Origin: Bacillus sp. FJAT-50079 | GTDB lineage: Bacteria > Bacillota > Bacilli > Bacillales > Bacillaceae_C | Length of the DNA: 64,000 nt | Reading direction: 5' to 3' | Assembly (NCBI RefSeq): GCF_018343515.1 | Contig: NZ_JAGYPD010000002.1 | Span: forward strand, 434,001 to 498,000 | Shown: in pieces, positions 38,438 to 46,965 of the stretch | Position numbering within the stretch: the first letter of the stretch is position 1 | Layout of the letters: each line of letters starts with the position of its first letter | Notes under the pieces: generated by a model | The model's database searches: none | Told to the model about the DNA's origin: nothing | Seen by the model: only the letters and a program-made list of their open reading frames with translations | Made by a program: the position numbers and the translations under genes

Positions 38438-38466
38438 AGTATATAAAAATAAAAGAGGAAGCGCAA
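38438..38466 (-). promoter_or_regulatory. Promoter of the fapR-plsX-fabD-fabG-acpP operon
   Basis: On the minus strand, TTGCGC (38466-38461) and TATACT (38443-38438) are spaced by exactly 17 bases. The FapR operator begins four bases downstream of the -10, a position that would block the polymerase. Confidence 0.75.
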
Positions 38467-38538
38467 CAAATATGAGTCTATGATTTTCACTAGAAATGTA
38501 CGACTTCTTCGAAAAAAGGTAGATTTGGGTAATGGGAT

Positions 38539-38730
38539 GTTGATTTGCGCTCTAGGCACTTCGCTTTCCGCGGGTGAGCGGTGAGCCGCTTCGGGCCAAC
38601 AGGATGTCGGTCACGAAGCCGTTGCCACACGATGTGGCGAATTTAGGCTTCGTTCCTTAAACGCGCCTTGCAGGGTCTCACCTATCTCGCACATCCCGCT
38701 GGAGTCTTCGTGCCTTCCGCTCCAATCAAC
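38539..38730 (+). repeat. Family A repeat, copy 9 (long form)
   Basis: It runs from GTTGATTTGCGCTCTAGGCA to CTTCCGCTCCAATCAAC. It includes the nested hairpin block GGTCACGAAGCCGTTGCCAC, then GATGTGGCGAATTTAGGC, and the GGGTCTCACC block. It ends about 70 bases before the fapR promoter region. Confidence 0.8.
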
Positions 38731-38963
38731 GCATTTCAAAAGTATCCCTTTTAGTTAACCATAAAAAACCTGTTTCTTTCGGCAAATTTGATCAAACCTT
38801 ATTCCAATGCCACAATTGAGCGGATATTTTTACTAAAAAAACTAAATGACTTTGGTAAGAAATATGCCCGTTTCTTGAAATACTAAGTCGGGTGCATGCT
38901 CAACTTAGTATTTTCACAAGGTTAATGGAGGATTATGCAAAAATATAATGCAAGGGGTTGCAT

Positions 38964-39476
38964 ATGAAAATAATGAATTATTTTTTTCACGTTGTTAACT
39001 CTAATATTAGCACTATCGACTTGTGCTCCAAGTCCTATTTTTGAATCGTATGAAGGGAAATCTTTAAGATTAGCAGTAATTGGAGAGCCACAAGAAGTGA
39101 AAGAAGAACAAGTAAGTTCGAGGAAATTTCTTTCGGTGATATAAAAAGTGAGGTAATGGATTCTTATGATGCCGTCTTAATTATGGAAGAAAATCTTATC
39201 GAAGCTGCTGAAAGCCAGTATGCAGATGTTTATTTAAATATAACCGTTCCATTCTTTTTATCAGCTTCGAATCAAATCCCTTTTACTATAAAAGATATGG
39301 CTTGGGGTTGGATTCCTAGTACTGAATATGCTGTTGGCATTCTTACCTCTCAAGAAGGCGACGCATTAAAAGGCTGGAGATATGGTTTATATAACGAAGA
39401 AAAGACTGATGAACATATAAGAGATGTGTAGTCAAGAATTTCCAAGACATTTGATGAACGGAAGGGGCTATCCTAA
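38964..39476 (+). pseudogene. Decayed gene for a small secreted lipoprotein (at least three lesions)
   Basis: An AAGGGG ribosome site precedes ATG at 38964. Removing one T from the run of seven at 38981-38987 gives a classic lipoprotein signal peptide with lipobox L-S-T-C followed by APSPIFESYEGKSL. A second frameshift near 39114-39122 is repaired by adding one A. The remaining frame reads FEEISFGDIKSE, then YDAVLIMEENLIEAAESQYA, then FFLSASNQIPF, and on to GWRYGLYNEEK. An in-frame TAG at 39429-39431 interrupts the C-terminus; beyond it the frame continues to TAA at 39476. I recall similar C-termini in uncharacterised Bacillus lipoproteins. It is cell-surface-directed in design but cannot be made intact here. 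Confidence 0.75.
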
Positions 39477-39513
39477 AGTCAAACGTTTATTGACTTTAGA
39501 ATAGCTACTTTTT
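39467..39513 (+). terminator. Terminator of the decayed lipoprotein gene
   Basis: A 16-bp stem with one mismatch (GCTATCCTAAAGTCAA with TTGACTTTAGAATAGC) is followed on the plus strand by TACTTTTTTA. It overlaps the end of the old reading frame. Confidence 0.75.
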
Positions 39514-39585
39514 TATGCACAGGTAGGGTAGCTATCCAGTTCCTCCTGATCCATATTTACGTCATTTTGGTCAATCGAATTTTAT

Positions 39586-39682
39586 CCGATTGCCCCTTTC
39601 CAGTAAAAAATCACCGATATGGGCATTCGATACTCGCCCGATTGCCCCTCGCCAGTAAAAATTCCTCGATACGGGCATTCGA
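39586..39682 (+). repeat. Two-copy 52-bp direct tandem repeat
   Basis: CCGATTGCCCCTTTCCAGTA begins at 39586 and CCGATTGCCCCTCGCCAGTA at 39638. Both copies continue to GGGCATTCGA and differ at a handful of positions. Each unit holds the inverted pair GATTGCCC and GGGCATTCG, so each could fold. The right copy is cut short at 39682. No function is known to me. Confidence 0.75.
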
Positions 39683-39799
39683 GCGCACGATGTTTACAAA
39701 AAAACAATTAGTATTACTTTTTAGACAGCCCCTATATCATTTTATTTGCGAATTATTGCTTTGTACTTCTGAACAAACCAATTATCTAAATACGATTTA

Positions 39800-41848
39800 T
39801 CAGTCCAATTTTTCGTGCGATAATACGCCAGACATTTCTAAATAGTTACGTAGTGTAGCATATTCTTCGTCTTGCCAAAACTCCTTTAGCTCGATGATAT
39901 GTGCAGCATCGTTTCGAGCGGTTTCCAGCGCACGATAATCATGGACCATATCCGCGACTTTAAATTCCGGCAATCCGCTTTGTTTTTTACCAAAAAATTC
40001 ACCGGGACCGCGCAGTTCTAAATCACGCTCACTTAATACGAAGCCATCATTCGTTTCCGTCATAATTTTCATCCGTTCTTTACCAACGTCTGATTTTGGA
40101 TCGGCGAGCAAGATACAATAGGATTGCTCCTTTCCACGTCCAACTCGACCGCGAAGCTGATGAAGCTGCGCTAACCCAAATCGTTCCGCATCATAGATGA
40201 GCATAACCGTTGCGTTCGGAACATTTACTCCTACTTCAACAACGGTTGTTGAAACGAGTACTTGAATGTCGTTTTGGCTAAAGCTTTTCATTACTTCATC
40301 TTTTTCCGCAGATGGAAGTCTTCCGTGCATGAGCCCGACTGCAAATTTCCCTTGATAATGAACAGATAATAAATCAAAAAGATCGATGGCGTTTTGCACA
40401 TCTAATTTATCCGACTCCTCAATGAGTGGACAAATGACGTATGCTTGCCTTCCTTTTCTTAATTCTGCTTCTATGAAATTCAAAATCCGATCAAGCATAT
40501 CGTGCTTCGCCCAATACGTTTCGATCGTCTTTCTTCCTGATGGCATTTCATCTATGATCGAAACGTCCATTTCTCCAAAAACAGTGATCGCCAATGTTCT
40601 TGGTATCGGTGTAGCTGTCATAAACAGCACATCCGGATGTTCCCCTTTTTCCCGTAAAACTCGGCGTTGTTCAACACCGAAACGATGCTGTTCGTCTGTA
40701 ATGACGAGGCCTAGTTTATGAAAATGAACATCATCTTGGATAAGGGCATGCGTTCCGACTAGCAAATCGATTTCTCCGTTTCTAAGCTGCTCAATGATGG
40801 CTTCGCGTTTCTTCCCTTTGATCGAGCTTGATAATAAGGCAATCGACACACCTGCTGGAGCAAGCAATTCTGTTAATGAAGCGACATGCTGTTCAGCGAG
40901 AATTTCTGTTGGCACCATTAATGCTCCTTGGTAGCCTGCCGTAATACTGGCGTATAAAGCAATTGCGGCAACAGCCGTTTTCCCTGATCCTACATCACCT
41001 TGAAGGAGCCGATTCATTTTATAAGGGGATTTTAAATCCGCACATATTTCATTGACAACCCGCTTTTGAGCGTTTGTCAACCCAAATGGCAGTGAATCGA
41101 TCAATGCCTTTATTCGTTCCAAATCATATGCTTGAATAATCCCTGCTGATTTTTCCCTTTCAATTTTGCGCAGTGCTTGCATTTTCAATTGAAAATAAAG
41201 AAACTCCTCATAGACAAATCTCCTTCTCGCTCGCTTTCGATCTTCCTCCTTGTCAGGAAAATGAATCGCATGCAAAGCCGTTTTGCGATCAAGCAAGCGA
41301 TATTTGTTTATGAGCGATAGCGGCAAAGTTTCTTTCATAAGATCGCTATATTCATGAAAGGCTTGCGCAATATAACGGCGCAGCGCTTTTACACTTACAT
41401 TGCCCTTTGTTGAGTATACAGGTTCAAAGTTCGCACTTTGTGAACGTGGACCTATCGTCAAATCTTGTCCAGTTATTGTTTGTCTATGTTTATCCCATTT
41501 TCCCGAAACGGTAATCACATCTTGTGGAGCGAGCTTGCCTTTTAAATAGGCACGATTAAAAAATGTGACTTTAATTAAATAACGATCGACGAGCAGATGA
41601 ATCGTTAGCCTGCTTTTTTTCCTACCGTAATACATGAAAGAAGGTTCACTATGAACCTTCCCTTCAACGGTTATTCTTTCATCATGGGCAACATCTGCCA
41701 AATCACGCAATCGCGCATCATCATATCGAAATGGAAGATGCTCGATTAAATCGGCGATCGTTTCAATGCCCATTTCAGCTAATGTTAGGGCCGTTTCAGG
41801 ACCAATTCCTTTTAAAACCGTAACGGGATCCGTCAGCGACCTACTCAT
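39800..41848 (-). CDS. recG: ATP-dependent DNA helicase RecG
   Basis: The 682-residue enzyme reverses stalled forks and branch-migrates Holliday junctions. The N-terminal wedge (OB-fold) domain is followed by helicase motifs: GDVGSGKTAVA (motif I), DEQHRFGVEQR (motif II, DEQH), TATPIPRT (III) and QLRGRVGRG (VI). The start overlaps the fakA stop by one base. Confidence 0.98.
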   Translation of the reverse strand: MSRSLTDPVTVLKGIGPETALTLAEMGIETIADLIEHLPFRYDDARLRDLADVAHDERITVEGKVHSEPSFMYYGRKKSRLTIHLLVDRYLIKVTFFNRAYLKGKLAPQDVITVSGKWDKHRQTITGQDLTIGPRSQSANFEPVYSTKGNVSVKALRRYIAQAFHEYSDLMKETLPLSLINKYRLLDRKTALHAIHFPDKEEDRKRARRRFVYEEFLYFQLKMQALRKIEREKSAGIIQAYDLERIKALIDSLPFGLTNAQKRVVNEICADLKSPYKMNRLLQGDVGSGKTAVAAIALYASITAGYQGALMVPTEILAEQHVASLTELLAPAGVSIALLSSSIKGKKREAIIEQLRNGEIDLLVGTHALIQDDVHFHKLGLVITDEQHRFGVEQRRVLREKGEHPDVLFMTATPIPRTLAITVFGEMDVSIIDEMPSGRKTIETYWAKHDMLDRILNFIEAELRKGRQAYVICPLIEESDKLDVQNAIDLFDLLSVHYQGKFAVGLMHGRLPSAEKDEVMKSFSQNDIQVLVSTTVVEVGVNVPNATVMLIYDAERFGLAQLHQLRGRVGRGKEQSYCILLADPKSDVGKERMKIMTETNDGFVLSERDLELRGPGEFFGKKQSGLPEFKVADMVHDYRALETARNDAAHIIELKEFWQDEEYATLRNYLEMSGVLSHEKLD

Positions 41849-43515
41849 TATTCCACCGCGAAAATATAATGGTAGAGCGGTTGCTTGCCATTATGAATTT
41901 CAATTTCAAGCTCGCCATACGTTTCATCCACATACGTTTCTAACTGTTCAAGATCTGCCTGTTTTGTGTCCTCTCCATATATGACAGTCATGATCTCTGA
42001 ATCCTCATCGATCATTTTATCCACCAATGTTTCTGATACGGTAGATAGGCTTGGATTTGCAGCAACAATTTCCCCGTCTAAAATAGCCATATAATCATCT
42101 TTTTTAATGGCTAATCCGTCGATGCTCGTATCACGGACAGCAAATGTCACGAGCCCCGTTTTTACTTCACTCAGTGCCGCTGTCATTTCTTCTTTATTTT
42201 TGTCCAGTGATAATGACTCGTTAAAAGAAAGAACAGCAGTCAATCCTTGCGGAACTGTTTTGGAAGGAACGACAATGACCTCCTGATCGGCAATCGCCGC
42301 TGCCTGTTCAGCTGCCATAATAATATTTTTATTATTTGGCAATAAAATAATTTTATTGGCATTCACCGCTTGAATTGCCTTCATCATATCTTCTGTGCTC
42401 GGGTTCATTGTTTGTCCACCTTCAATAACTTCCGACACTCCGACACTTTTAAATAATTCGGCAATGCCAGCACCCATTGAAACGGCGATGATCGCATAAT
42501 CCTTCCGTTCTTTTGCAGGCGAATGGTCAGCATGCGAAGAAGCTGGTGCAGATTCTCCAACAATTGACCGATGCTGTTCCCTCATGTTTTCAATTTTCAT
42601 ATGAATTAAGCTTCCATATTGCTGTCCATATGTTAAAACTTCACCTGGCTGCTCTGAATGAATATGAACTTTCGCTACTTCATCATCGGCAATTACGAGT
42701 AAGGAATCACCGAAAGCACTTAAATCATTTCTAAATGTTTCTTCTGAAAACGCCTTTTGATGATCGAGACGAACCATGAACTCGGTACAATAGCCAAATT
42801 CGATTTCGTCTGTATTCATGAAGCCTTGAACATTTTGATGATGGTGGGCACTCACAAGCTCATCCATAGAAGGCTCGATCGTATGCTGTGGAAGCTCCTC
42901 ACCTTTTAACACAGCTAAAAACCCTTCATATACACATACTAAACCTTGCCCACCACTATCAACGACACCTACCTCCTTTAAAACAGGAAGCAAATCTGGC
43001 GTACGTTTCAATGATGCCTTCGCTTCTTTCACAACCGCTTCCATAACAACGACAATATCCGGTTCACTTTTTGCAACCTCGACCGCTTTGCTCGCAGCAT
43101 CTTTTGCAACAGTTAAAATCGTCCCTTCAACAGGCTTCATTACTGCTTTATAAGCCGTTTCCACTCCCACTGCGAACGCATCTGCAAAATCAACGCTTGT
43201 CAAAATGGATTTCGCTTCAATCGCTTTTGAAAATCCGCGAAATAATTGTGATAAAATCACCCCCGAATTTCCACGCGCACCCATAAGTAGACCTTTTGAT
43301 AACGCCGCCCCAACTTTTCCGATTTGCTCTTGGCGATTGTTTTGTACTTCTTTTGCGCCCGACGACATCGATAAATTCATATTCGTTCCAGTGTCGCCGT
43401 CAGGAACGGGAAACACGTTCAATGCATCAACCATTTGTGCATTCGCTGCTAAATGGTTGGATCCTTGTATAATCATATCGGCGAACCGATATCCGTCCAA
43501 TGCTGTAATTGACAC
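41848..43515 (-). CDS. fakA: Fatty-acid kinase catalytic subunit FakA (YloV)
   Basis: The 555-residue DAK/DegV-family protein has an N-terminal dihydroxyacetone-kinase-like domain with NVFPVPDGDTGTNM. The C-terminal region belongs to the FakA family. With a FakB (DegV) partner it phosphorylates exogenous fatty acids for PlsX/PlsY. The start is a GTG at 43515, preceded by AAGGAGG; the frame extending to 43563 overlaps yloU and is not used. It belongs to the yloU-fakA-recG unit. Confidence 0.94.
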   Translation of the reverse strand: MSITALDGYRFADMIIQGSNHLAANAQMVDALNVFPVPDGDTGTNMNLSMSSGAKEVQNNRQEQIGKVGAALSKGLLMGARGNSGVILSQLFRGFSKAIEAKSILTSVDFADAFAVGVETAYKAVMKPVEGTILTVAKDAASKAVEVAKSEPDIVVVMEAVVKEAKASLKRTPDLLPVLKEVGVVDSGGQGLVCVYEGFLAVLKGEELPQHTIEPSMDELVSAHHHQNVQGFMNTDEIEFGYCTEFMVRLDHQKAFSEETFRNDLSAFGDSLLVIADDEVAKVHIHSEQPGEVLTYGQQYGSLIHMKIENMREQHRSIVGESAPASSHADHSPAKERKDYAIIAVSMGAGIAELFKSVGVSEVIEGGQTMNPSTEDMMKAIQAVNANKIILLPNNKNIIMAAEQAAAIADQEVIVVPSKTVPQGLTAVLSFNESLSLDKNKEEMTAALSEVKTGLVTFAVRDTSIDGLAIKKDDYMAILDGEIVAANPSLSTVSETLVDKMIDEDSEIMTVIYGEDTKQADLEQLETYVDETYGELEIEIHNGKQPLYHYIFAVE

Positions 43516-43531
43516 GAACTTTTCCTCCTTA

Positions 43532-43894
43532 TTAAGGATTCGAGACCCGAACCCCTTGTACATAAATGTTTACTGTATCGGCTGAAAAACCAACTGTTTG
43601 CTCAAGTGTGTATTTAACCTTCGATTGCACATTATGGGCAACTTCCGAAATTTTCGTTCCATAGCTTACGATAATATACATATCAATATGTATTGACGTC
43701 CCCTCTTGACGGACGATAATCCCTCTAGTGAAGTTCTCTTTTCGTAAAATATCTGAAAATCCATCTTTTATTTGGTTTTTAGAAGCCATTCCCACAATTC
43801 CATAGCAGTCGATTGCAGCTCCTCCAGCAATGGTTGCAATCACATCATTAGATATCTCAATCTGACCGTACTTCGTTGTCATCTCTATTGACAT
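43532..43894 (-). CDS. yloU: Asp23/Gls24-family envelope-stress protein YloU
   Basis: The 120-residue Asp23 family protein contains the typical ATIAGGAAIDCYGIVGMA and the C-terminal VNIYVQGVRV. In relatives, Asp23-like proteins associate with the membrane or cell envelope under alkaline stress. It opens the fakA-recG unit, with AAGGAGG before the ATG and a promoter at 43960-43988. It diverges from rpmB. Confidence 0.93.
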   Translation of the reverse strand: MSIEMTTKYGQIEISNDVIATIAGGAAIDCYGIVGMASKNQIKDGFSDILRKENFTRGIIVRQEGTSIHIDMYIIVSYGTKISEVAHNVQSKVKYTLEQTVGFSADTVNIYVQGVRVSNP

Positions 43895-43959
43895 ACAACT
43901 TCCTCCTTTATCGAAATATCATGACTGTACATTTTCATTCTGCATCATATCATATACAC

Positions 43960-43988
43960 CTTATAGCTATGATTATTTTACTATACAA
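43960..43988 (-). promoter_or_regulatory. Promoter of yloU-fakA-recG
   Basis: On the minus strand, TTGTAT (43988-43983) and TATAAG (43965-43960) are spaced by 17 bases, about 65 bases before yloU. Confidence 0.6.
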
Positions 43989-44078
43989 GGCTCTGTTTTG
44001 AAAGTATGATCCTTTTTCGGTAAATGCTTCCTAAAAAGGATGTCAAGGAAAAGTTCTTTAAAGGAGAAGTTTGATGTA

Positions 44079-44107
44079 TTGCATTATGAAAGCATGTGTG
44101 ATAAATT
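44079..44107 (+). promoter_or_regulatory. Probable promoter of rpmB
   Basis: On the plus strand, TTGCAT (44079-44084) and TAAATT (44102-44107) are separated by 17 bases, about 50 bases before the rpmB start. The -10 match is partial. Confidence 0.45.
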
Positions 44108-44159
44108 ATTAAAGTATCTTTAAATGTGCAAATTGAAGTAGTTCGGGAGGGAATAATAG

Positions 44160-44348
44160 ATGGCGAAACAATGTGTAATTACTGGACGCAAAACTGGAAC
44201 TGGTAATAGACGTTCTCACGCGATGAACGCAAACAAACGTACATGGGGGGCAAACCTTCAAAAAGTACGCATTCTTGTCGATGGAAAGCCTAAACGTGTT
44301 TGGGTATCTGCAAGAGCGCTTAAATCCGGTAAGGTCGAAAGAGTATAA
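44160..44348 (+). CDS. rpmB: 50S ribosomal protein L28
   Basis: The 62-residue protein [19 protein letters not shown] is a type of L28 without the paired CxxC zinc motifs: only Cys5 is present. It is one of the few plus-strand genes here, as in B. subtilis where rpmB is divergent from yloU. A strong GGGAGGG precedes the ATG. A bidirectional terminator follows. Confidence 0.99.
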   Translation: MAKQCVITGRKTGTGNRRSHAMNANKRTWGANLQKVRILVDGKPKRVWVSARALKSGKVERV

Positions 44349-44368
44349 TAAACATTATAACAAATTGC

Positions 44369-44400
44369 AAAAAAAGGCGCCTTTTAAGGTGCCTTTTTTC
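44369..44400. terminator. Bidirectional terminator between rpmB and spoVM
   Basis: AAAAAAGGCGCC pairs with GGTGCCTTTTTT around a short loop. T runs lie on both strands, so it can end both convergent transcripts. Confidence 0.85.
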
Positions 44401-44418
44401 TATTTGCTGCTAACTACA

Positions 44419-44496
44419 TCAATTCTTTTTAAAACCTAGCACGGCTCTGACAAGCCCACCTAAAAACCTTGGAAGTTTAATTGTATAAAACCTCAT
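44419..44496 (-). CDS. spoVM: Stage V sporulation protein SpoVM
   Basis: This 25-codon gene has TAGGAGGG before the ATG and encodes an amphipathic peptide beginning MRFYTIKLPRFLGGLVRAVL and ending GFKKN. B. subtilis SpoVM as I recall it is 26 residues, with the same KLPxFLGGxVRA core; the Pro in position 9 that breaks the helix is kept. SpoVM recognises the curvature of the forespore surface and anchors SpoIVA, the base of the coat. Its place between rpmB and thiN matches B. subtilis. A sigma-E promoter is expected upstream, but I could not point to one. Confidence 0.93.
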   Translation of the reverse strand: MRFYTIKLPRFLGGLVRAVLGFKKN

Positions 44497-44592
44497 AAAA
44501 TTCCCTCCTAATGTGAAAATATCGGGATTTTCCTCAATCCTATCATATTCATCATTTATGGATAAGTACGTGCTCTAACAGGAATGGGCGAT

Positions 44593-45255
44593 TTAATCTG
44601 TACTTCTTACCATCATTAATATGCCTTTTTCAAAAGAAAAAGTACCTGTTTGTTGTAGAAGTTCATTACTAATGCAAAGAGATGAACCAAAAGGCACATA
44701 CTTGTCCTTGAGAGGATATTTGAACCCTTTTAAACTTAGCCCGAATATTTCACTGCTTAGAGGAAGAAATGAGATATATTTTTTTGTGTTATCAATTTCT
44801 ATATCATATTCACCAGGGTAGAAAATAGAAATGGTGTTTTGAATGTCAATGAGTTCAAACGTCACCGTCTGCTGTTTGAGTTGATATGGAGCGAGCATAA
44901 AAGCATTGGCGAAAAAATGATCGCTTCTCCCCCCCGTACCACCAAAAATCTTGATTGAATCAGGGTTATGTTTTAACGCCCATTCGATTGCTAGCTCCAT
45001 ATCCGTCTCATCTTTTTCTGGTTTAAAACGGTTAACAGCTTGAATGTGACTGCGAACTTTTTCCCATTCTTCCGCTGAAATTGAGTCAAAATCACCGACA
45101 GCAAAATCTGGGCGAATGCCGGCATCTAATAAATAAATGACACCACGGTCAACACCAATCCATAAAATGTCTTGATCATTTCCTTGAAAAACGTCCGGAA
45201 TTAAATGACGCGGACCGCCTGCCATAATATGAATCGCCTTATTATTCGTTTCCAT
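44593..45255 (-). CDS. thiN: Thiamine pyrophosphokinase
   Basis: The 220-residue enzyme transfers pyrophosphate from ATP to thiamine. The motifs IHIMAGGPRHLIPDV, WIGVDRGVIYLLDAGI, GDFDSIS and EKDETDMELAIEW are the TPK signature. A Met pair follows the rpe stop; I choose the second Met, preceded by GGAG. The frame to 45363 overlaps rpe and is not used. The final stretch reads TGTFSFEKGILMMVRSTD. Confidence 0.95.
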   Translation of the reverse strand: METNNKAIHIMAGGPRHLIPDVFQGNDQDILWIGVDRGVIYLLDAGIRPDFAVGDFDSISAEEWEKVRSHIQAVNRFKPEKDETDMELAIEWALKHNPDSIKIFGGTGGRSDHFFANAFMLAPYQLKQQTVTFELIDIQNTISIFYPGEYDIEIDNTKKYISFLPLSSEIFGLSLKGFKYPLKDKYVPFGSSLCISNELLQQTGTFSFEKGILMMVRSTD

Positions 45256-45257
45256 CA

Positions 45258-45914
45258 TTACTCCGTAATTTGCTTGCGTAGCTCCTGGATTGCTGCCTTG
45301 CGATCTTCGTTTGCAAAGATGTTTGAGCCAGCTACGAATACATTTGCGCCTGCATCCATACATTGCCTAATCGTTTCGCTGTTTACGCCTCCATCGACTT
45401 CAATATCGACAGAAAGTTGCTTGCGATCAATCATGGCCTTCACTTCGCGAATTTTCGGTAAAACATTCGGAATAAATGACTGTCCACCAAAACCTGGGTT
45501 GACCGTCATTAATAGAACCATATCGATATCATCAATAATATGTTCAATCGTCGATACAGAAGTAGCCGGATTTAAAACAACTCCAGGCTTTGCTCCTAAT
45601 CTTCTAATTTCTTGAATCGTCCGATGTACGTGCGGATCGGCTTCCACATGTACTGTTACGTAATCCGCTCCTGCATTGACAAACTCTTCAATGTAACGAG
45701 CCGGCTCTTCAATCATTAAATGAACATCAAGCGGCAGATCCGTCACTTTGCGAACCGCCTCTACAATTAAGGAACCAAATGAAATATTAGGAACAAAATG
45801 GCCGTCCATGACATCAATATGGATTAGATCTGCTCCAGCAGCTTCTACCTCTTTAATTTCATCAGCTAGCTTTGAAAAGTCAGCCGCCAATATCGATGGT
45901 GCAATTTTCATCAT
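45258..45914 (-). CDS. rpe: Ribulose-phosphate 3-epimerase
   Basis: The 218-residue TIM barrel interconverts ribulose-5- and xylulose-5-phosphate. Motifs: APSILAADFSKLADEI, HIDVMDGHFVPNISFG, MTVNPGFGGQSFI and VDGGVNSETIRQC. The start codon is two bases after the rsgA stop, and the rpe stop overlaps thiN, so the three genes are coupled. Confidence 0.98.
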   Translation of the reverse strand: MMKIAPSILAADFSKLADEIKEVEAAGADLIHIDVMDGHFVPNISFGSLIVEAVRKVTDLPLDVHLMIEEPARYIEEFVNAGADYVTVHVEADPHVHRTIQEIRRLGAKPGVVLNPATSVSTIEHIIDDIDMVLLMTVNPGFGGQSFIPNVLPKIREVKAMIDRKQLSVDIEVDGGVNSETIRQCMDAGANVFVAGSNIFANEDRKAAIQELRKQITE

Positions 45915-45916
45915 AG

Positions 45917-46795
45917 TTAGTACCTCGGCTTTCTATCTATTATTTCTTGTATAAATTGTTCATAATGCTCATATCGATACGATGGAATTTCACCTGATTG
46001 AGCACTACCTTTGACGTGACATCCAGGTTCGTTTAAATGTAAACAGCCTCTAAAACGACATTGCTCACTTGCCTCCGATATTTCCGGAAAATAATCCGTT
46101 AATTCTTCTTTTTCAATCGTTGAAAATTCGAGCGAGCTAAATCCAGGCGTATCAGCAACAAGCCCTCCGCCGATTTCGACCAACTCTACATGACGTGTCG
46201 TATGCTTCCCACGGCCAAGATGAGTTGATATCTCGTTCGTTTTTAATTGCAGCTCTGGTTTTAATGCGTTCAGTAACGATGATTTTCCAACACCGGACTG
46301 ACCAGCAAATACACTCGTTTTTCCCATTAAATAGGGGCGTAGCTTTTCGATTCCTTCATCGGTTTTTGCTGAAAGCTTTACAACATCATAACCAATTTGC
46401 TGATAATCATTTATATACTCCTCGATTTTACTACGTTGTTCTCCAAGGAGGTCAATTTTAGTTATACAAATAAGTGGTAAAATTTGCGCTTCCTCAACAA
46501 TAACGAGAAAGCGATCGAGAAGAAGTGGGCTAAACTCCGGTTCAACAGCTGAAAAAACGAGAATCGCTTGATCAATATTGGCAATTGCAGGTCTGATCAG
46601 CTCGTTGCTCCGTTCTTTGATTTCCATAATATAGCCTTCTTTATCATTTTCAGCTTGAAAGACAACTTGGTCTCCGACAAGTGGGGTGATTTTATTTTTT
46701 CGAAATACTCCCCTGCCTCTGCATTGGATGACACTTCCTTCAGATAACACGTAATAATAACCGCTTAGCGCTTTTATTATTTTACCTTCTGGCAT
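45917..46795 (-). CDS. rsgA: Small-ribosomal-subunit biogenesis GTPase RsgA (CpgA)
   Basis: The 292-residue GTPase has an N-terminal OB-fold and a permuted GTPase order: G4 ITKIDL, then G1 GQSGVGKSSLL, then G3 DTPG. A C-terminal zinc-binding knuckle reads CRFRGCLHLNEPGCHVK. It checks the decoding centre in late 30S assembly. In B. subtilis it is phosphorylated by PrkC, whose gene is next to it. Confidence 0.97.
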   Translation of the reverse strand: MPEGKIIKALSGYYYVLSEGSVIQCRGRGVFRKNKITPLVGDQVVFQAENDKEGYIMEIKERSNELIRPAIANIDQAILVFSAVEPEFSPLLLDRFLVIVEEAQILPLICITKIDLLGEQRSKIEEYINDYQQIGYDVVKLSAKTDEGIEKLRPYLMGKTSVFAGQSGVGKSSLLNALKPELQLKTNEISTHLGRGKHTTRHVELVEIGGGLVADTPGFSSLEFSTIEKEELTDYFPEISEASEQCRFRGCLHLNEPGCHVKGSAQSGEIPSYRYEHYEQFIQEIIDRKPRY

Positions 46796-46826
46796 CGAAC
46801 CCTTCCTTCCAAAAGCTTATATTGGA

Positions 46827-46951
46827 GGACAAAAAGTCCAGCTCCCTTCCTACGGACGAAACGAATGCATTGCAAGCAAGCCATTTCACTCACGTTTAAA
46901 AGGTATAAGCGGAGCTGTCTTTAAAACAGAACCCGCTTGTCCTTTTTGTCC
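46827..46951. repeat. Foldback element between prkC and rsgA
   Basis: The left arm GGACAAAAAGTCCAGCTCC (46827-46845) is answered by GGAGCTGTC at 46911 and CTTTTTGTCC at 46942-46951. The whole 125-base piece could fold as one long imperfect hairpin. It fills the gap after the prkC stop. It has no long T run and may be a small repeat or a regulatory structure. Confidence 0.5.
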
Positions 46952-46965
46952 TTTATTGCAATTCA

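Larger units (their letters stand above)
38467..39799. other. Accessory intergenic region between fapR and recG
   Basis: This 1.3 kb gap contains a long-form family A repeat (38539-38730), a hairpin of unknown role (AAATACTAAGT with ACTTAGTATTT, 38878-38912), a decayed lipoprotein gene (38964-39476) with its terminator, and a 52-bp tandem duplication (39586-39682). No intact gene is visible. Confidence 0.7.

Noticed and set aside
38395-38559. N-terminal extension of FapR with a membrane-like stretch
   Set aside because: The extension lies over the promoter and operator; the conserved protein starts at MRRPKKER.
44500-44560. Sigma-E promoter for spoVM
   Set aside because: Expected from biology, but I could not find a -35 and -10 pair with acceptable spacing.
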